A stretch of 64,000 nt of DNA from Paenibacillus sp. CAA11 (GCF_003060825.1 NZ_CP028922.1:3620001-3684000), one strand, 5' to 3'; shown: positions 9,492 through 18,747, numbered from the stretch's first letter. Notes: generated by a model from the letters alone, not told the origin. Numbers and translations: made by a program.

Positions 9492-10243
9492 GCTTTCACC
9501 TCATTTGGATTCACGCAGGGCATGCGAAGCTCGTAACCGTTTGCCTCGGAGGCTTTACAAGCATAGATATGCTTTCCTCTCAGCGCCTCTTCGATATTTT
9601 GCCACAGCGTATCTGGGTTGCTATGAGTTCCTTCCTGTTCGAAACGGATCACCGCTTCGCCTCCTTCCCGGTAAATGGACAGATCAAGCTTTAGGGATTC
9701 ACCCCAGGAAGCTCTTCCCGCATACTGAAATATTCGAATCATATCCATGACCGCTTCTGTCAGCTCATCCGCGACCTGCTGATCCAGAAGGCTGCCTAGT
9801 GATAGCTCGTCCTCAATGTGTGTATCCAGCTGTACCGACTTGTTCATTTCCCGGAAAGACTGCAAATAATAAACTAAAGAAGGGACGCCGAGCTTTGATA
9901 TTTTACTTTCTTCCGCCATCCGTGCTTTTATTCTTTCCACAGATTGAATCAGTTTATCATGCTTTCCTAATCTAATGTATCCATAAAGAATCTGAAGGTC
10001 ATTCATCCAGTCGTGACGGTGATGTCCAAGTGTTGCCGATGCTGTGCGCTGCAGGGATTCCATCAAGAGATGCTTCTCCCTTTCATGCTGTACCTTTACA
10101 TACTTCAGATAACCCGCAATAACAGCTAGTACCCACAGGATAAGAACAAGGTGCAGAATCAAGACTCGATTAAAATAAAAAAGCACCAGAGGAGCAGCCA
10201 GCAACACTGCGGCCGCGATCGTCACCGTTTTACGATCATTCAT
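9482..10243 (-). CDS. spo0B: Spo0B-type sporulation phosphotransferase, membrane-tethered
   Basis: The protein has 253 residues. Residues 72-92 carry [13 protein letters not shown], the Spo0B phosphotransfer helix with the phospho-accepting histidine (His77) of the Spo0F-to-Spo0A relay. A degenerate ATPase-like domain follows. Unlike the cytosolic B. subtilis protein (about 190 residues), this one begins with two predicted membrane helices (about 8-24 and 28-48). Overlap with obg supports the assignment. A sensor-kinase remnant with the same SPOB_a fold is the alternative, but the histidine motif and synteny favour Spo0B. Confidence 0.85.
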   Translation of the reverse strand: MNDRKTVTIAAAVLLAAPLVLFYFNRVLILHLVLILWVLAVIAGYLKYVKVQHEREKHLLMESLQRTASATLGHHRHDWMNDLQILYGYIRLGKHDKLIQSVERIKARMAEESKISKLGVPSLVYYLQSFREMNKSVQLDTHIEDELSLGSLLDQQVADELTEAVMDMIRIFQYAGRASWGESLKLDLSIYREGGEAVIRFEQEGTHSNPDTLWQNIEEALRGKHIYACKASEANGYELRMPCVNPNEVKACL

Positions 10244-10340
10244 GAATTTCCATTCCTCTTCCTATATTAAACTCATTCCTTTGACATCCTTACCCAGTAT
10301 ATCACAAACTGCCTCTTTAAAGGTCAATCAATCCTTCATA

Positions 10341-10375
10341 CTCAAAAGAGCCCACGGCACGCGGCCGTGGGCTCT
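10341..10375 (-). terminator. Rho-independent terminator of the L21-Prp-L27 operon
   Basis: A perfect 12-bp GC-rich stem (AGAGCCCACGGC at 10347-10358 and its complement at 10364-10375) is followed on the minus strand by TTTTGAGTATG. It sits 24 nt past the rpmA stop and separates the ribosomal operon from spo0B-obg. Confidence 0.9.
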
Positions 10376-10399
10376 GGGCTAACAAATATAGCAGAAGTC

Positions 10400-10711
10400 T
10401 TACGCTTCTACAGTTGCCGCTACAGGAGCGACTTCAACCGGGTATACGCTAACTTTCTTACGGTCGCGTCCCCAACGTTCAAATTTAACAACACCATCCA
10501 CTTTTGCAAACAGGGTGTCATCTTTACCGATGCCCACGTTTGTACCAGGGTGAATCTTAGTGCCGCGTTGACGCACAAGAATGCTGCCACCAGTAACGAC
10601 TTGTCCGTCAGCACGCTTTACGCCAAGGCGCTTCGCAATACTGTCACGACCGTTCTTTGTGGAACCTACACCCTTTTTGGATGCGAATAGCTGAAGGTCC
10701 AATTTCAACAT
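10400..10711 (-). CDS. rpmA: Ribosomal protein L27 with cleavable N-terminus
   Basis: This is bL27 of the large subunit (103 residues), reaching the peptidyl transferase centre. It begins MLKLDLQLF followed by [15 protein letters not shown]. In Bacillota the nine-residue extension ending in F is removed by Prp protease before L27 works, and the cut would fall between F9 and A10. The prp gene is 19 nt upstream. The conserved [10 protein letters not shown] segment is present. Confidence 0.97.
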   Translation of the reverse strand: MLKLDLQLFASKKGVGSTKNGRDSIAKRLGVKRADGQVVTGGSILVRQRGTKIHPGTNVGIGKDDTLFAKVDGVVKFERWGRDRKKVSVYPVEVAPVAATVEA

Positions 10712-10730
10712 GGTTAGCCAACCTCCTTCT

Positions 10731-11063
10731 TTAATTGATTATATCTTTTATCTTCAAATACTTCCCGTATGACAGCTCGATACTTTCCAGCATCACAACA
10801 AGTGAGGACAATAACAGTTGAGCTTGCTCCTTAGAAGATCCCGCAGCTGATTCCGGAAGAACCGCACTTAGAAAGCCGTGTTCCATCTCAGAATCCATCT
10901 CAATCCCGGTCAACTTCTCAATCGCGTTCACAGTACCTACAGTAACTGCCGATACCCCCGCGCAAACAATGTCTCTACCTCTTTCGGCATAATTGGCATG
11001 GCCTTTTACCCGAAAGCCCTCAATAGTCTGATCCGCATTACGCAGTATATTCACGATAATCAA
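10731..11063 (-). CDS. prp: Ribosomal-processing cysteine protease Prp
   Basis: The protein (110 residues) lies between rplU and rpmA, the conserved position. The catalytic pair is visible as His22 in [17 protein letters not shown] and Cys34 in the same segment. Prp cleaves the N-terminal extension of L27 (and phage proteins with the same motif). It was formerly annotated YsxB or DUF464. It starts 12 nt after rplU. Confidence 0.95.
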   Translation of the reverse strand: MIIVNILRNADQTIEGFRVKGHANYAERGRDIVCAGVSAVTVGTVNAIEKLTGIEMDSEMEHGFLSAVLPESAAGSSKEQAQLLLSSLVVMLESIELSYGKYLKIKDIIN

Positions 11064-11075
11064 TATCGCACCTGC

Positions 11076-11387
11076 TTACGCTTGGATTTTCTCAATTGTC
11101 ACCTTCGTGTACGGTTGACGATGACCTTGTTTCTTCTTGTAGTTCTTCTTTGGCTTGTACTTGTAAACGACAACCTTTTGACCTTTGCCGTGACGTTCCA
11201 CCTTAGCAGTTACACTTGCGCCGGATACCAAAGGAGCACCTGCTACCAAACCGTTATCTTTGGAAACAGCCAATACACGGTCGAAAGTAACGCTCTCTCC
11301 GTCCGCTGCGTCCAATTTCTCGATGTAAAGAACATCGCCTTCTTGAACACGGTATTGTTTACCACCAGTTTCAATAATTGCGTACAT
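11076..11387 (-). CDS. rplU: Ribosomal protein L21
   Basis: This is bL21 (103 residues), a 23S rRNA-binding protein of the large subunit, starting [18 protein letters not shown] and ending [19 protein letters not shown]. The ATG at 11387 is preceded by GGAGGTG with 6 nt spacing. An upstream in-frame GTG overlaps that ribosome site and is not a credible start. It heads the rplU-prp-rpmA operon. Confidence 0.97.
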   Translation of the reverse strand: MYAIIETGGKQYRVQEGDVLYIEKLDAADGESVTFDRVLAVSKDNGLVAGAPLVSGASVTAKVERHGKGQKVVVYKYKPKKNYKKKQGHRQPYTKVTIEKIQA

Positions 11388-11508
11388 TGCTTGCACCTCC
11401 TCATGTCTCAGACTCGCCTAATCCAGGTGACGCTCCCTATGGATACGTGCTTTACAACCCGATCGGTGCGGTTACAGCATGTGCACAAGCAAAACTTGAG
11501 ACACATAC
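11388..11508 (-). ncRNA. Ribosomal protein L21 leader (structured 5' UTR)
   Basis: About 120 nt lie between the predicted start (about 11508) and rplU. The ends of the leader can pair: GTGTCTCA near the 5' end with TGAGACAT just before the ribosome binding site. Internal hairpins are also possible. Position, size and structure fit the L21 leader of Bacillota, which is thought to mediate autogenous control of this operon. I matched it by position and pairing, not by a covariance model. Confidence 0.6.
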
Positions 11509-11514
11509 CAAAGT

Positions 11515-11543
11515 ATAATACCATACGCTCTTCATAAAATCAA
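11515..11543 (-). promoter_or_regulatory. Sigma-A promoter of rplU-prp-rpmA
   Basis: On the minus strand, -35 TTGATT (11538-11543) and -10 TATTAT (11515-11520) are 17 nt apart. It lies just downstream of the stop codon of the RNase G-like gene; the -35 is 5 nt from that stop. Confidence 0.7.
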
Positions 11544-11547
11544 CTAG

Positions 11548-12768
11548 TTAACTAAAGTCGTCTCCTGACTCTTCGGAGTGGAGAAGCCGATAGCCCATGC
11601 CATCGCGCAATTTCTTGCGAGTGAGTTCCATTAACCCTAACCTGGTCCAGCCCAGAATATGATGCTGTGTACGATCGCTCCGCATGAAATGTTCAAGCTG
11701 TCTCTGGACTTCCATGCGGTGCTCTTCCAGCTGCATATCTATAAAATCTATTATAATAATGCCTCCAATATCCCGAACCCTAAGCAATCGAGCAATTTCT
11801 TCAGCAGCCTGCAGATTGGTTCGGTAAACTGTATCCTCCAAAGAATCCGTACCGATATACTTTCCTGTATTTACATCAATAACCGTTAAGGCCTCAGTGC
11901 GATCCCATATGAGATATCCTCCTCCACGAAGCCATGTTTTCCGCTGGAAATCCTTCTCCAATTGAACCTTAAGCCCATGCGCCTCAAATATCGATGTCTT
12001 TCCTTCATATATTCGAATCCGCGGCTTCTCACCGGGCAGCATACTCTCAAGGAACAGCTTAGCTTCCTCTGCCTGCTGCGGAGAGTCCATCACGAGTTCA
12101 TCCGTTTGCGGGCTATAAGTGTCTCGCATTAAACGCTGCACAATGCTAAGGTCTTGATGCAGCAGCATCGGAGACGAAGCTTCTTCTGCCTTGGTCTGAA
12201 TTTCTCTCCACTGGCTGCGAAGCTGATCAAGCTCCTCCTTGATCGCCTCCGTGTCCTCTGTTTCAACAACGGTTCTTAAAATGAGGCCCTCCTCTTCAGC
12301 CCGCAGGGACTCGCCGATTTGCCGGAGTCTGGTCCGTTCATGCTCAAGGTCAATTTTCTTAGAAACTGCTACATATCCTGCTGTAGGCATATACACGATA
12401 AACCGGCCGGGCAGCGAATAATGCGTTGTTACCCTGGCTCCTTTGGTTCCCATAGCTTCCTTTACGACTTGTACAACAATTTCCTGGCCTGTTCTCAAAA
12501 GTTTATCAATAGGGGGCTTGAGCTTTGGCTGCTTCTCCAGGTGGGGATGCAGCACGTCATCAATATACAGGAAAGCGTTCTTCTTCTGCCCAATATCGAC
12601 AAAAGCGGCTTGCATTCCGGGGATCACATTGACAACACGTCCTTTAAAAAAGCTGCCTACGAGCCCTTTGCTGGAGGAATATTCCACCGCATACTCTACA
12701 AGCCTTCCATCGACCAGAAGTGCTAGTTCGGTATAGCTAGGGTCGCAGTGCACCATCATCTGCTTCAT
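11548..12768 (-). CDS. rng: RNase E/G family endoribonuclease, short form
   Basis: The protein has 406 residues with the ATG at 12768 (AGAGGTGA upstream; the longer frame to 12813 lacks a site). An N-terminal S1 RNA-binding domain (KGRVVNVIPGMQAAFVDIG, about 37-120) is followed by the RNase E/G catalytic core. The core includes the metal-binding aspartates in LTVIDVNTGKYIG (about 290) and GGIIIIDFIDM (about 333). The chain ends soon after GLMELTRKKLRDGMGY, without the CPxCxG Zn-link that normally follows. B. subtilis lacks this family; Paenibacillaceae have it. Its usual substrates are rRNA precursors and mRNA, which is family knowledge only. Confidence 0.85.
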   Translation of the reverse strand: MKQMMVHCDPSYTELALLVDGRLVEYAVEYSSSKGLVGSFFKGRVVNVIPGMQAAFVDIGQKKNAFLYIDDVLHPHLEKQPKLKPPIDKLLRTGQEIVVQVVKEAMGTKGARVTTHYSLPGRFIVYMPTAGYVAVSKKIDLEHERTRLRQIGESLRAEEEGLILRTVVETEDTEAIKEELDQLRSQWREIQTKAEEASSPMLLHQDLSIVQRLMRDTYSPQTDELVMDSPQQAEEAKLFLESMLPGEKPRIRIYEGKTSIFEAHGLKVQLEKDFQRKTWLRGGGYLIWDRTEALTVIDVNTGKYIGTDSLEDTVYRTNLQAAEEIARLLRVRDIGGIIIIDFIDMQLEEHRMEVQRQLEHFMRSDRTQHHILGWTRLGLMELTRKKLRDGMGYRLLHSEESGDDFS

Positions 12769-12833
12769 GATCTCACCTCTGCTTACGCTCTGACAAAAAC
12801 AATACAAGCCCATTATAACATGCCTTAAACAGA

Positions 12834-13679
12834 TTAAGGCTTGGGCTTGACGGATAAGTATTTTGCAATTAAACGCTGTTCAGGCACGATTGCTACCAAA
12901 TCCCCTTGGGGATTTAATATGTAGACAAAATGATACTTCTCTCTCTTAAGTAGACGCAGGATTTTGTCCAAAGGTTTCGCGGCATCAGCAACAATAGGTC
13001 TGGCTACAGGCAGTGAACCCGTAAGGAAGCGCTCGCGGCTTACCAAAAATCGCAAGAACCGAAAAGGAATATTGCGATGGTCAACAATGTTGGAATAAAG
13101 TAAAAAGGTCCCAATCATACATAAATTCAGCTGAACCCCGCCATGATTAGTCAGCGGATAAAGAGCATACAGCAGCACCAATGCACTAAAAAAAACGCTT
13201 AAGCGGGATGACCACAGTAAAGAAGCATGGTACGGAACCAAGAGACTGCATAGCGCCTGACAAATCTTTCCTCCATCCAACGGCAGTACCGGCAGCAAAT
13301 TAAACATAACAAGGATTAAATTTGCCTCGATAAAGTAATCCAAGGAAGAACCGCTCCACAAGCCTAGTGTCTTTAAAAGCAATCCTGCGCCGATCATCCA
13401 TAAATTTTGCAGGGGCCCGGCAAGTGCAATAACAATTTCTTTGCGTGCGGTTAGATTACCCGAGTCCTCCATAATAGCCACCCCTCCGAAGGGGAGTAAT
13501 TGAACAGAAATAACGGTCACACCCAGCATCCGCGCTGCCGCAACATGACCTAATTCATGAACAAATACCATTCCAAACAAAGCGAATAGCTCTATAAAGT
13601 GCCCCGTCACTACTGAGGCAAGCATAATTATCACAAACAGCGGGTGGAAGGAGATCTTAACTTTAAATAATTTATTCAA
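12834..13679 (-). CDS. spoIVFB: SpoIVFB-type intramembrane metalloprotease
   Basis: This site-2-protease-like M50 peptidase has 281 residues. The zinc motif HELGH is at residues 41-45 within a membrane helix, and the second motif LLPVLPLDGGK is at about 135. Several membrane helices are followed by a C-terminal CBS-like domain (from about 205). In spore formers this enzyme cleaves pro-sigma-K in the mother cell outer forespore membrane. Its start overlaps the end of the spoIVFA gene by 8 nt, matching the B. subtilis pair. Confidence 0.88.
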   Translation of the reverse strand: MNKLFKVKISFHPLFVIIMLASVVTGHFIELFALFGMVFVHELGHVAAARMLGVTVISVQLLPFGGVAIMEDSGNLTARKEIVIALAGPLQNLWMIGAGLLLKTLGLWSGSSLDYFIEANLILVMFNLLPVLPLDGGKICQALCSLLVPYHASLLWSSRLSVFFSALVLLYALYPLTNHGGVQLNLCMIGTFLLYSNIVDHRNIPFRFLRFLVSRERFLTGSLPVARPIVADAAKPLDKILRLLKREKYHFVYILNPQGDLVAIVPEQRLIAKYLSVKPKP

Positions 13680-14496
13680 GAGAAACCACTTCTGCCGGAT
13701 CTATATAGTGCTCATTTTTCTTCACGGCAAAATATAACGTATCTGATCCCCCATAATTATCTGCAGGCGAGAGGATTCCGACCTCATCCCCACCTTCCAG
13801 CCAGTCCCCCTCCTTGACTGTCACCTCGGTCAGCCGTCCATAGATGGACAGATAATTCCCGCGATGCTGCACCACAACCGTCTTACCGGTATAAGCATCC
13901 TCGGTTACTTCAAGAACACGTCCGGTCTCTATGCTCTTCACTTCGATCGGCTGGCTCCAACCCTCCTTTGGGGAAATTTCAACCCCCTTAAGGTTCAGAG
14001 CAAACGACTCCGCCACCGTTCCCTCGACCGGTGCTGTAAACGCCAATCCAGCCTGAACCTTCTGCCCTTTGTCCCCCTGCTGATTAAATATAGGAATAAA
14101 GACAGGAGAACCCCCAAAGTGCTCTTCATACCAAGCTTCTGCTGCTCTAAAGTCCATTTCTTCTGTTAGCGATTGGGAAATAAAGGCGTGAACTGGCAAT
14201 GACCAAGCCATGGGATACCGTTGAATAGCAAAGCATGCCCCAAAAATCAGAAAGCTGATAATGGTCTGCAGGAGAAACCTTTTGCCCCAAGTGTATCCTC
14301 TGCCTGGCTGTGGCGGATCGGAACTGTCTGAGGACAGAAAGCTATCTTCACGCCATCTGCCCCGCCCTTGCTTCCACAACAGCTCGGGGTCCGGTTCAGG
14401 TAATGCTGCCGGAACTACATAAGCACTCTTCTGCTCGTCCAGCCCTTCCTCACGATAATCATCGCGAAATGGAGCTCTGTTTGGTTCATTGTCCAC
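13672..14496 (-). CDS. spoIVFA: SpoIVFA-like regulator with degenerate M23 domain
   Basis: The protein (274 residues) has a charged N-terminus, one membrane helix (about 78-95) and a C-terminal LytM/M23 domain (about 165-274: GRVLEVTEDAYTGKTVVVQH, LYFAVKKNEHYIDP). The HxH and HxxxD zinc ligands of active M23 peptidases are not evident, so it is probably a scaffold. In B. subtilis SpoIVFA holds SpoIVFB inactive until the SpoIVB signal arrives. Placement directly upstream of the M50 gene supports this role. Confidence 0.8.
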   Translation of the reverse strand: MDNEPNRAPFRDDYREEGLDEQKSAYVVPAALPEPDPELLWKQGRGRWREDSFLSSDSSDPPQPGRGYTWGKRFLLQTIISFLIFGACFAIQRYPMAWSLPVHAFISQSLTEEMDFRAAEAWYEEHFGGSPVFIPIFNQQGDKGQKVQAGLAFTAPVEGTVAESFALNLKGVEISPKEGWSQPIEVKSIETGRVLEVTEDAYTGKTVVVQHRGNYLSIYGRLTEVTVKEGDWLEGGDEVGILSPADNYGGSDTLYFAVKKNEHYIDPAEVVSLE

Positions 14497-14597
14497 CGCA
14501 TGTCTCCCCCTTATCCCTGAATGCTAAGGCTTGCTCCCTAGCATTTTATGAGACAGGCCCGGAGAATATGAACAAGCTTCCAGGCATTGCAGGTCAA

Positions 14598-14629
14598 CAA
14601 AAAAAGGCCGGCGCTATACTGCACCAGCC
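14598..14629 (-). terminator. Rho-independent terminator after minD
   Basis: GGCCGGCGC (14606-14614) pairs with GCACCAGCC (14621-14629), with two wobble pairs on the minus strand, and is followed there by seven T. It ends the mreBCD-minCD unit. Confidence 0.8.
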
Positions 14630-14654
14630 AGCCATCCCTATATTTGAATTACAA

Positions 14655-15452
14655 TTACCCACCCATACCAAAAAACTTCTTAAACCGTGAAAAAGCACCT
14701 TTTTTCTGATCGAGCACCATTAGTGGAACTGTATCCCCCAAAATTCGGCGAGCAATATTGCGATATGCAATAGCCGCCCTTGAATCCGGGTTCATCACCG
14801 TAGGCTCTCCACTGTTAGCTGCTTTAATGACCAATTCATCATCCGGTACAATCCCCACGAGATCAATATTTAGCACCTGAAGAATTTCATCAATATCCAG
14901 CATGTCTCCGGACTTCACCATATTTACCTTAATCCGGTTAATCACTAATTTAGGTGAACTGATGTGTGAGCTCTCAAGAAGGCCGATAATTCGATCCGCG
15001 TCACGGACAGCCGCATTCTCGGGCGTGGTTACAACAATCGCCTGGTCCGCGCCAGCAATCGCGTTCTTAAAGCCCTGCTCGATTCCGGCTGGACAGTCGA
15101 TGATCACATATTCAAACTCCTTCTTCAGCTCCAGAATGATATCCCGGACCTGCTCGGGAGAAATCGCATTCTTATCCTTGGTCTGCGCAGCAGGGAGCAT
15201 ATACAGCTCATCAAAGCGCTTATCCTTGACGAGAGCCTGATTAAGCCGGCATCGGCCTTCTGCTACATCAACTAAATCATAAATAATCCGGTTCTCAAGC
15301 CCCATCACTACATCCAAATTGCGAAGACCAATATCCGTATCAACCAAGCAGACCTTCTTGCCTAACAGCGCCAGCGCCGTACCAATATTGGCTGAAGTCG
15401 TCGTCTTACCGACGCCGCCTTTCCCCGAAGTGACGACAATTGCTTCTCCCAT
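14655..15452 (-). CDS. minD: Septum site-determining ATPase MinD
   Basis: This ParA/MinD-type ATPase has 265 residues. The deviant Walker A is GKGGVGKTTTSANIG (about 9-23), switch II is VIIDCPAGIE (about 117-126), and a C-terminal amphipathic, basic end (KKGAFSRFKKFFGMGG) is the membrane targeting sequence. With MinC it blocks division at the poles. It starts 2 nt after minC. Confidence 0.97.
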   Translation of the reverse strand: MGEAIVVTSGKGGVGKTTTSANIGTALALLGKKVCLVDTDIGLRNLDVVMGLENRIIYDLVDVAEGRCRLNQALVKDKRFDELYMLPAAQTKDKNAISPEQVRDIILELKKEFEYVIIDCPAGIEQGFKNAIAGADQAIVVTTPENAAVRDADRIIGLLESSHISSPKLVINRIKVNMVKSGDMLDIDEILQVLNIDLVGIVPDDELVIKAANSGEPTVMNPDSRAAIAYRNIARRILGDTVPLMVLDQKKGAFSRFKKFFGMGG

Positions 15453-15454
15453 AT

Positions 15455-16117
15455 CTACACCCCTTTGAACACGTTAAAGTCTGGACGAACTCTAACGATG
15501 TGGCTAATCTTATCTATTTGCATCGTTCCATCCTTAAGGAATGCAAATTCCATGACAGACTCCCTATTCTCCCATTCGTCCGGCGGTCGGCTGATCACCT
15601 CAGCAATACGCAGCTGGGTCGGAGCCAGATGAGAAGCGGCGATGATGGCCGACTCGTCACCATCCATCCCCGCATGAGCCATTCCTCTCAGCGCCCCCAT
15701 GATAAATATATCTCCTGTACAGGCAATGAGTCCGCCAGGATTAACATCTCCAAGGAACAGAAGATTGCCCTCATGCCGCAGGATTTGTCCGGATCGAACC
15801 ATCCCGCTCATTGTGAGGAATGTGTCTTGCTGTGTCGCCGAATTCTCCGGCTCATTAGCTTCAACAGATCTAACTAGCAGGTTGCCCTTCTGTCCAAGTA
15901 TATCAAGCAGCTCAGACTTCTGCTGTTCGGTCACTTCACGCAGGCCCATCTTTACATCAACATGCATTATAGGACCGGTTAAAATATTTTGATGGCTGTA
16001 CTCCAATTTATAGCGCAGCTCGCTTAGCAGCTCAGAATATTCACATTGATCGTCAAACAGGAAAACCAGGCCATCCTTGATGCCCTTGATCGTCACATGA
16101 TTCGATTTCACTGTCAT
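15455..16117 (-). CDS. minC: Septum site-determining protein MinC
   Basis: This FtsZ-assembly inhibitor has 220 residues. The N-terminal domain is at about 1-100 (VTIKGIKDGLVFLFDD). The C-terminal beta-helix domain (about 110-205) has the typical GQILRHEGNLLFLGDVNPGG and AHAGMDGDESAIIAASHLAPTQLRI. AAAGGGAGGG precedes the ATG. It is coupled to minD and follows mreD by 74 nt. Confidence 0.95.
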   Translation of the reverse strand: MTVKSNHVTIKGIKDGLVFLFDDQCEYSELLSELRYKLEYSHQNILTGPIMHVDVKMGLREVTEQQKSELLDILGQKGNLLVRSVEANEPENSATQQDTFLTMSGMVRSGQILRHEGNLLFLGDVNPGGLIACTGDIFIMGALRGMAHAGMDGDESAIIAASHLAPTQLRIAEVISRPPDEWENRESVMEFAFLKDGTMQIDKISHIVRVRPDFNVFKGV

Positions 16118-16191
16118 TAGCCTGTCCCTCCCTTTAGCTTAATTCGCGCTGGAAGCGGCGATTTCCTTCTTCTGACGCAAATTGTTAAGCT

Positions 16192-16722
16192 TCAGGCGGC
16201 TTCTTCCTTAGAACGACGAACACCTGCATTCTCAAGCCAGCGGCGCAGCGGTACATAAATCGCCAATGCGAATATAAACTGTACGATCATGTTCGGTATC
16301 ATATGATTGGTAAGTGCCCAATCATAAGTCTGATGGGTTAGCTCGAACAGTCTATAGGTTCCATAGAGTAAAGACTCCAGCAGCAAGCTGCCGATCAGAA
16401 CAGCAAACATCATGAGCGGAAGCGGTGTTCTCCGGGATTTGAAGATGAGTCCTATCATATAGGCAGAGAAGCCCATAGCAAAAGAGTAAGCTCCTATCAT
16501 CGATCCATAATATACAACGTCCTGAAGCAGTCCGAACACGAGCCCCAGTACCAAACCACGATGGCGGTTGTCATAGACAGATGCAAACAATATGACCACG
16601 AATACTAAATGAGGAATCAGGCGTGTCTGCCATGCTACCGGTATAAGCCAGGGAATAATGGTCCCTTCGACGATGAAGAGGCCAAACAACAATAATATAA
16701 GTAGATAACGGCGCTTCTGCAT
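16192..16722 (-). CDS. mreD: Rod-shape determining membrane protein MreD
   Basis: The protein has 176 residues starting at ATG 16722, which overlaps the mreC stop as TAATG. An upstream extension would lie inside mreC. It has about five membrane helices; LFGLFIVEGTIIPWL, LVFVVILFASVYDNRHRG and LVLGLVFGLLQDVVYYG are typical of MreD. It belongs to the elongasome that directs lateral wall synthesis with MreB, MreC and RodA. Confidence 0.92.
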   Translation of the reverse strand: MQKRRYLLILLLFGLFIVEGTIIPWLIPVAWQTRLIPHLVFVVILFASVYDNRHRGLVLGLVFGLLQDVVYYGSMIGAYSFAMGFSAYMIGLIFKSRRTPLPLMMFAVLIGSLLLESLLYGTYRLFELTHQTYDWALTNHMIPNMIVQFIFALAIYVPLRRWLENAGVRRSKEEAA

Positions 16723-17600
16723 TATTCCGGAGCCTCCGGCGTGATCACTACAAACACGATATCCCAATCAGCAAAAGTCGTAGCCGGCTCAATATAAGCC
16801 GTATCCGTCATTCCAAATTCGCCTTTTTGCCGACTTTTAACCGTACCTATCGGAATAAATTTCGGGAATTGGCCGCCAAGCCCAGAGGAAATAACCGTAT
16901 CTCCCTCTTTCAGAGGATCATCCGTCTTAATCTTCGTCATCACGAAATACCCCGAATCCTGGTCGTAGCTCTCAACCATGCCAAAGGATTTATCCTCCTT
17001 ACCCTGTACGGTCGCTGCGATTGCATTTGAAGTAGGATCCTTGGAATCCAGCGTAGTGCTCAGTCTAACCGTTGCGGTAAAATTGCTTACCTTGCTGACC
17101 GTCCCTACAAGCCCTTTGTCTGTCGTAACAGCCATATCCGGCTTGACGCCGTTTTTGCTGCCAAGATCAATAACCAGCGTACGATTCGTCGGATCGTTAC
17201 TCACGCTCAGCACATGGGCAATACGATAATCATCGTCCTTGCTCCGTGCTTTCTGCTCCTGGGTGAACCGCAGTCCGTCTTCGAGCTTCTTGATCTGAGC
17301 ATTCGTATAATTGTACTTGGCCTTATCCCGCGTATAGTGAGCCAAAGCAATCTTAAGCTGTTCGTTTTCCTCTTCGAGATCACGAAGATTAGAAATATCT
17401 TCAAAGAAGCCCGCTATATAGCCAGCGGGCTTGTAGAATATATTTTGTACGAATCCGACGGTATCTTTCACGAACTTCTCCGGCCAGGACAACCCGACCC
17501 GGGGGCCTACGGTAAAGCCCATGACACCTATAAATAAGATCAGCGCCATTAGCAAGAAAAATAATCTTTTATTCCCCAGAAGTTTAAACAGTATCAACAC
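16722..17600 (-). CDS. mreC: Rod-shape determining protein MreC
   Basis: The protein has 292 residues: one N-terminal membrane helix (about 9-28), a coiled coil (about 68-110, LRDLEEENEQLK), then the extracytoplasmic beta-barrel domain (VIDLGSKNGVKPDMAVTTDKGLVGTVSKV; ISSGLGGQFPKFIPIGTV). It links MreB to the penicillin-binding proteins. The gene lies between mreB (51 nt) and mreD (1-nt overlap). Confidence 0.95.
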   Translation of the reverse strand: MLILFKLLGNKRLFFLLMALILFIGVMGFTVGPRVGLSWPEKFVKDTVGFVQNIFYKPAGYIAGFFEDISNLRDLEEENEQLKIALAHYTRDKAKYNYTNAQIKKLEDGLRFTQEQKARSKDDDYRIAHVLSVSNDPTNRTLVIDLGSKNGVKPDMAVTTDKGLVGTVSKVSNFTATVRLSTTLDSKDPTSNAIAATVQGKEDKSFGMVESYDQDSGYFVMTKIKTDDPLKEGDTVISSGLGGQFPKFIPIGTVKSRQKGEFGMTDTAYIEPATTFADWDIVFVVITPEAPE

Positions 17601-17651
17601 CCTCTATCGTTACTTTTTCTCTCCCATACCAAGGGCGATTCTCTCTGTAAT

Positions 17652-18686
17652 TTACCGTTTAGAACGATTGGAGGCACCGTTTCTGGACTTGAATAAATGA
17701 ATATTCTCAAGTGCACGCCCAGTACCGATCGCTACACAATCCAGCGGATTCTCGGCAACAATCACCGGCATTCCGGTCTCACTAGCCAGCAATTTGTCCA
17801 GGTTACGCAGCAGGGCACCGCCGCCCGTTAGTACAATACCGCGGTCCATAATATCCGCCGCAAGCTCAGGAGGACATTTCTCTAGAGTAACCTTGACCGC
17901 TTCAACCATGGCAGCAACCGTATCGTTAAGCGCCTCAGAAATTTCGTCAGAGGTAATGGAGATCGTCTTCGGCAGACCCGTCACCAGGTCGCGGCCGCGA
18001 ATTTCCATCGTCTCTACTTGCTCCAGCGGCATCGCCGAGCCAATTTCCATCTTCAGCTGTTCTGCTGTTCTCTCACCGATCATTAAATTATATTGCCGTT
18101 TGATGTATTGAATGATTGATTCATCCATTTCATCTCCGGCTACACGAACCGATTTGCTGGTTACGATACCGCCAAGAGAGATCACTGCAACCTCTGTTGT
18201 TCCTCCACCGATATCTACTACCATACTGCCGGTCGGCTCCCATACCGGAAGATCGGCTCCAATTGCAGCTGCGAAGGGCTCCTCAATCGTATAGGCCTCT
18301 CTCGCGCCAGCCTGCTTTGTAGCGTCTTCTACCGCACGCTGTTCTACCGCCGTTATACCAGACGGGACACATACCATTACGTTCGGATGACGCTGAAAAA
18401 TTGAACGCTGCTTCTGTGCTTGACGAATAAAATATTTGATCATAGTTGCAGTTGTATCAAAATCGGCAATTACGCCATCTTTCATCGGACGGATCGCACG
18501 GATATTGCCAGGCGTTCTGCCGATCATCTTCTTAGCTGATTCTCCCACAGCTACAATATTCTTATTATCTGTATGAATTGCAACCACGGATGGCTCTCTA
18601 ACAACGATCCCCTTACCGCGGATATATACCAGCGTATTTGCCGTTCCCAAGTCAATTCCCAAATCTTTAGTAAAGCCACCCATCAT
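17652..18686 (-). CDS. mreB: Actin-like cell shape protein MreB
   Basis: The protein has 344 residues from the ATG at 18686 (AAAAGGAG upstream; a longer frame to 18710 includes the ribosome site). The actin fold is clear: phosphate 1 [19 protein letters not shown], phosphate 2 [18 protein letters not shown], and the adenosine motif [11 protein letters not shown]. It polymerises under the membrane and guides wall elongation. It heads the mreBCD-minCD series. Confidence 0.97.
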   Translation of the reverse strand: MMGGFTKDLGIDLGTANTLVYIRGKGIVVREPSVVAIHTDNKNIVAVGESAKKMIGRTPGNIRAIRPMKDGVIADFDTTATMIKYFIRQAQKQRSIFQRHPNVMVCVPSGITAVEQRAVEDATKQAGAREAYTIEEPFAAAIGADLPVWEPTGSMVVDIGGGTTEVAVISLGGIVTSKSVRVAGDEMDESIIQYIKRQYNLMIGERTAEQLKMEIGSAMPLEQVETMEIRGRDLVTGLPKTISITSDEISEALNDTVAAMVEAVKVTLEKCPPELAADIMDRGIVLTGGGALLRNLDKLLASETGMPVIVAENPLDCVAIGTGRALENIHLFKSRNGASNRSKR

Positions 18687-18747
18687 GCTGTACTCTCCTT
18701 TTCTTCTCATAACGCCGCTCTATCGGCATAATATCTGAAATATTATA

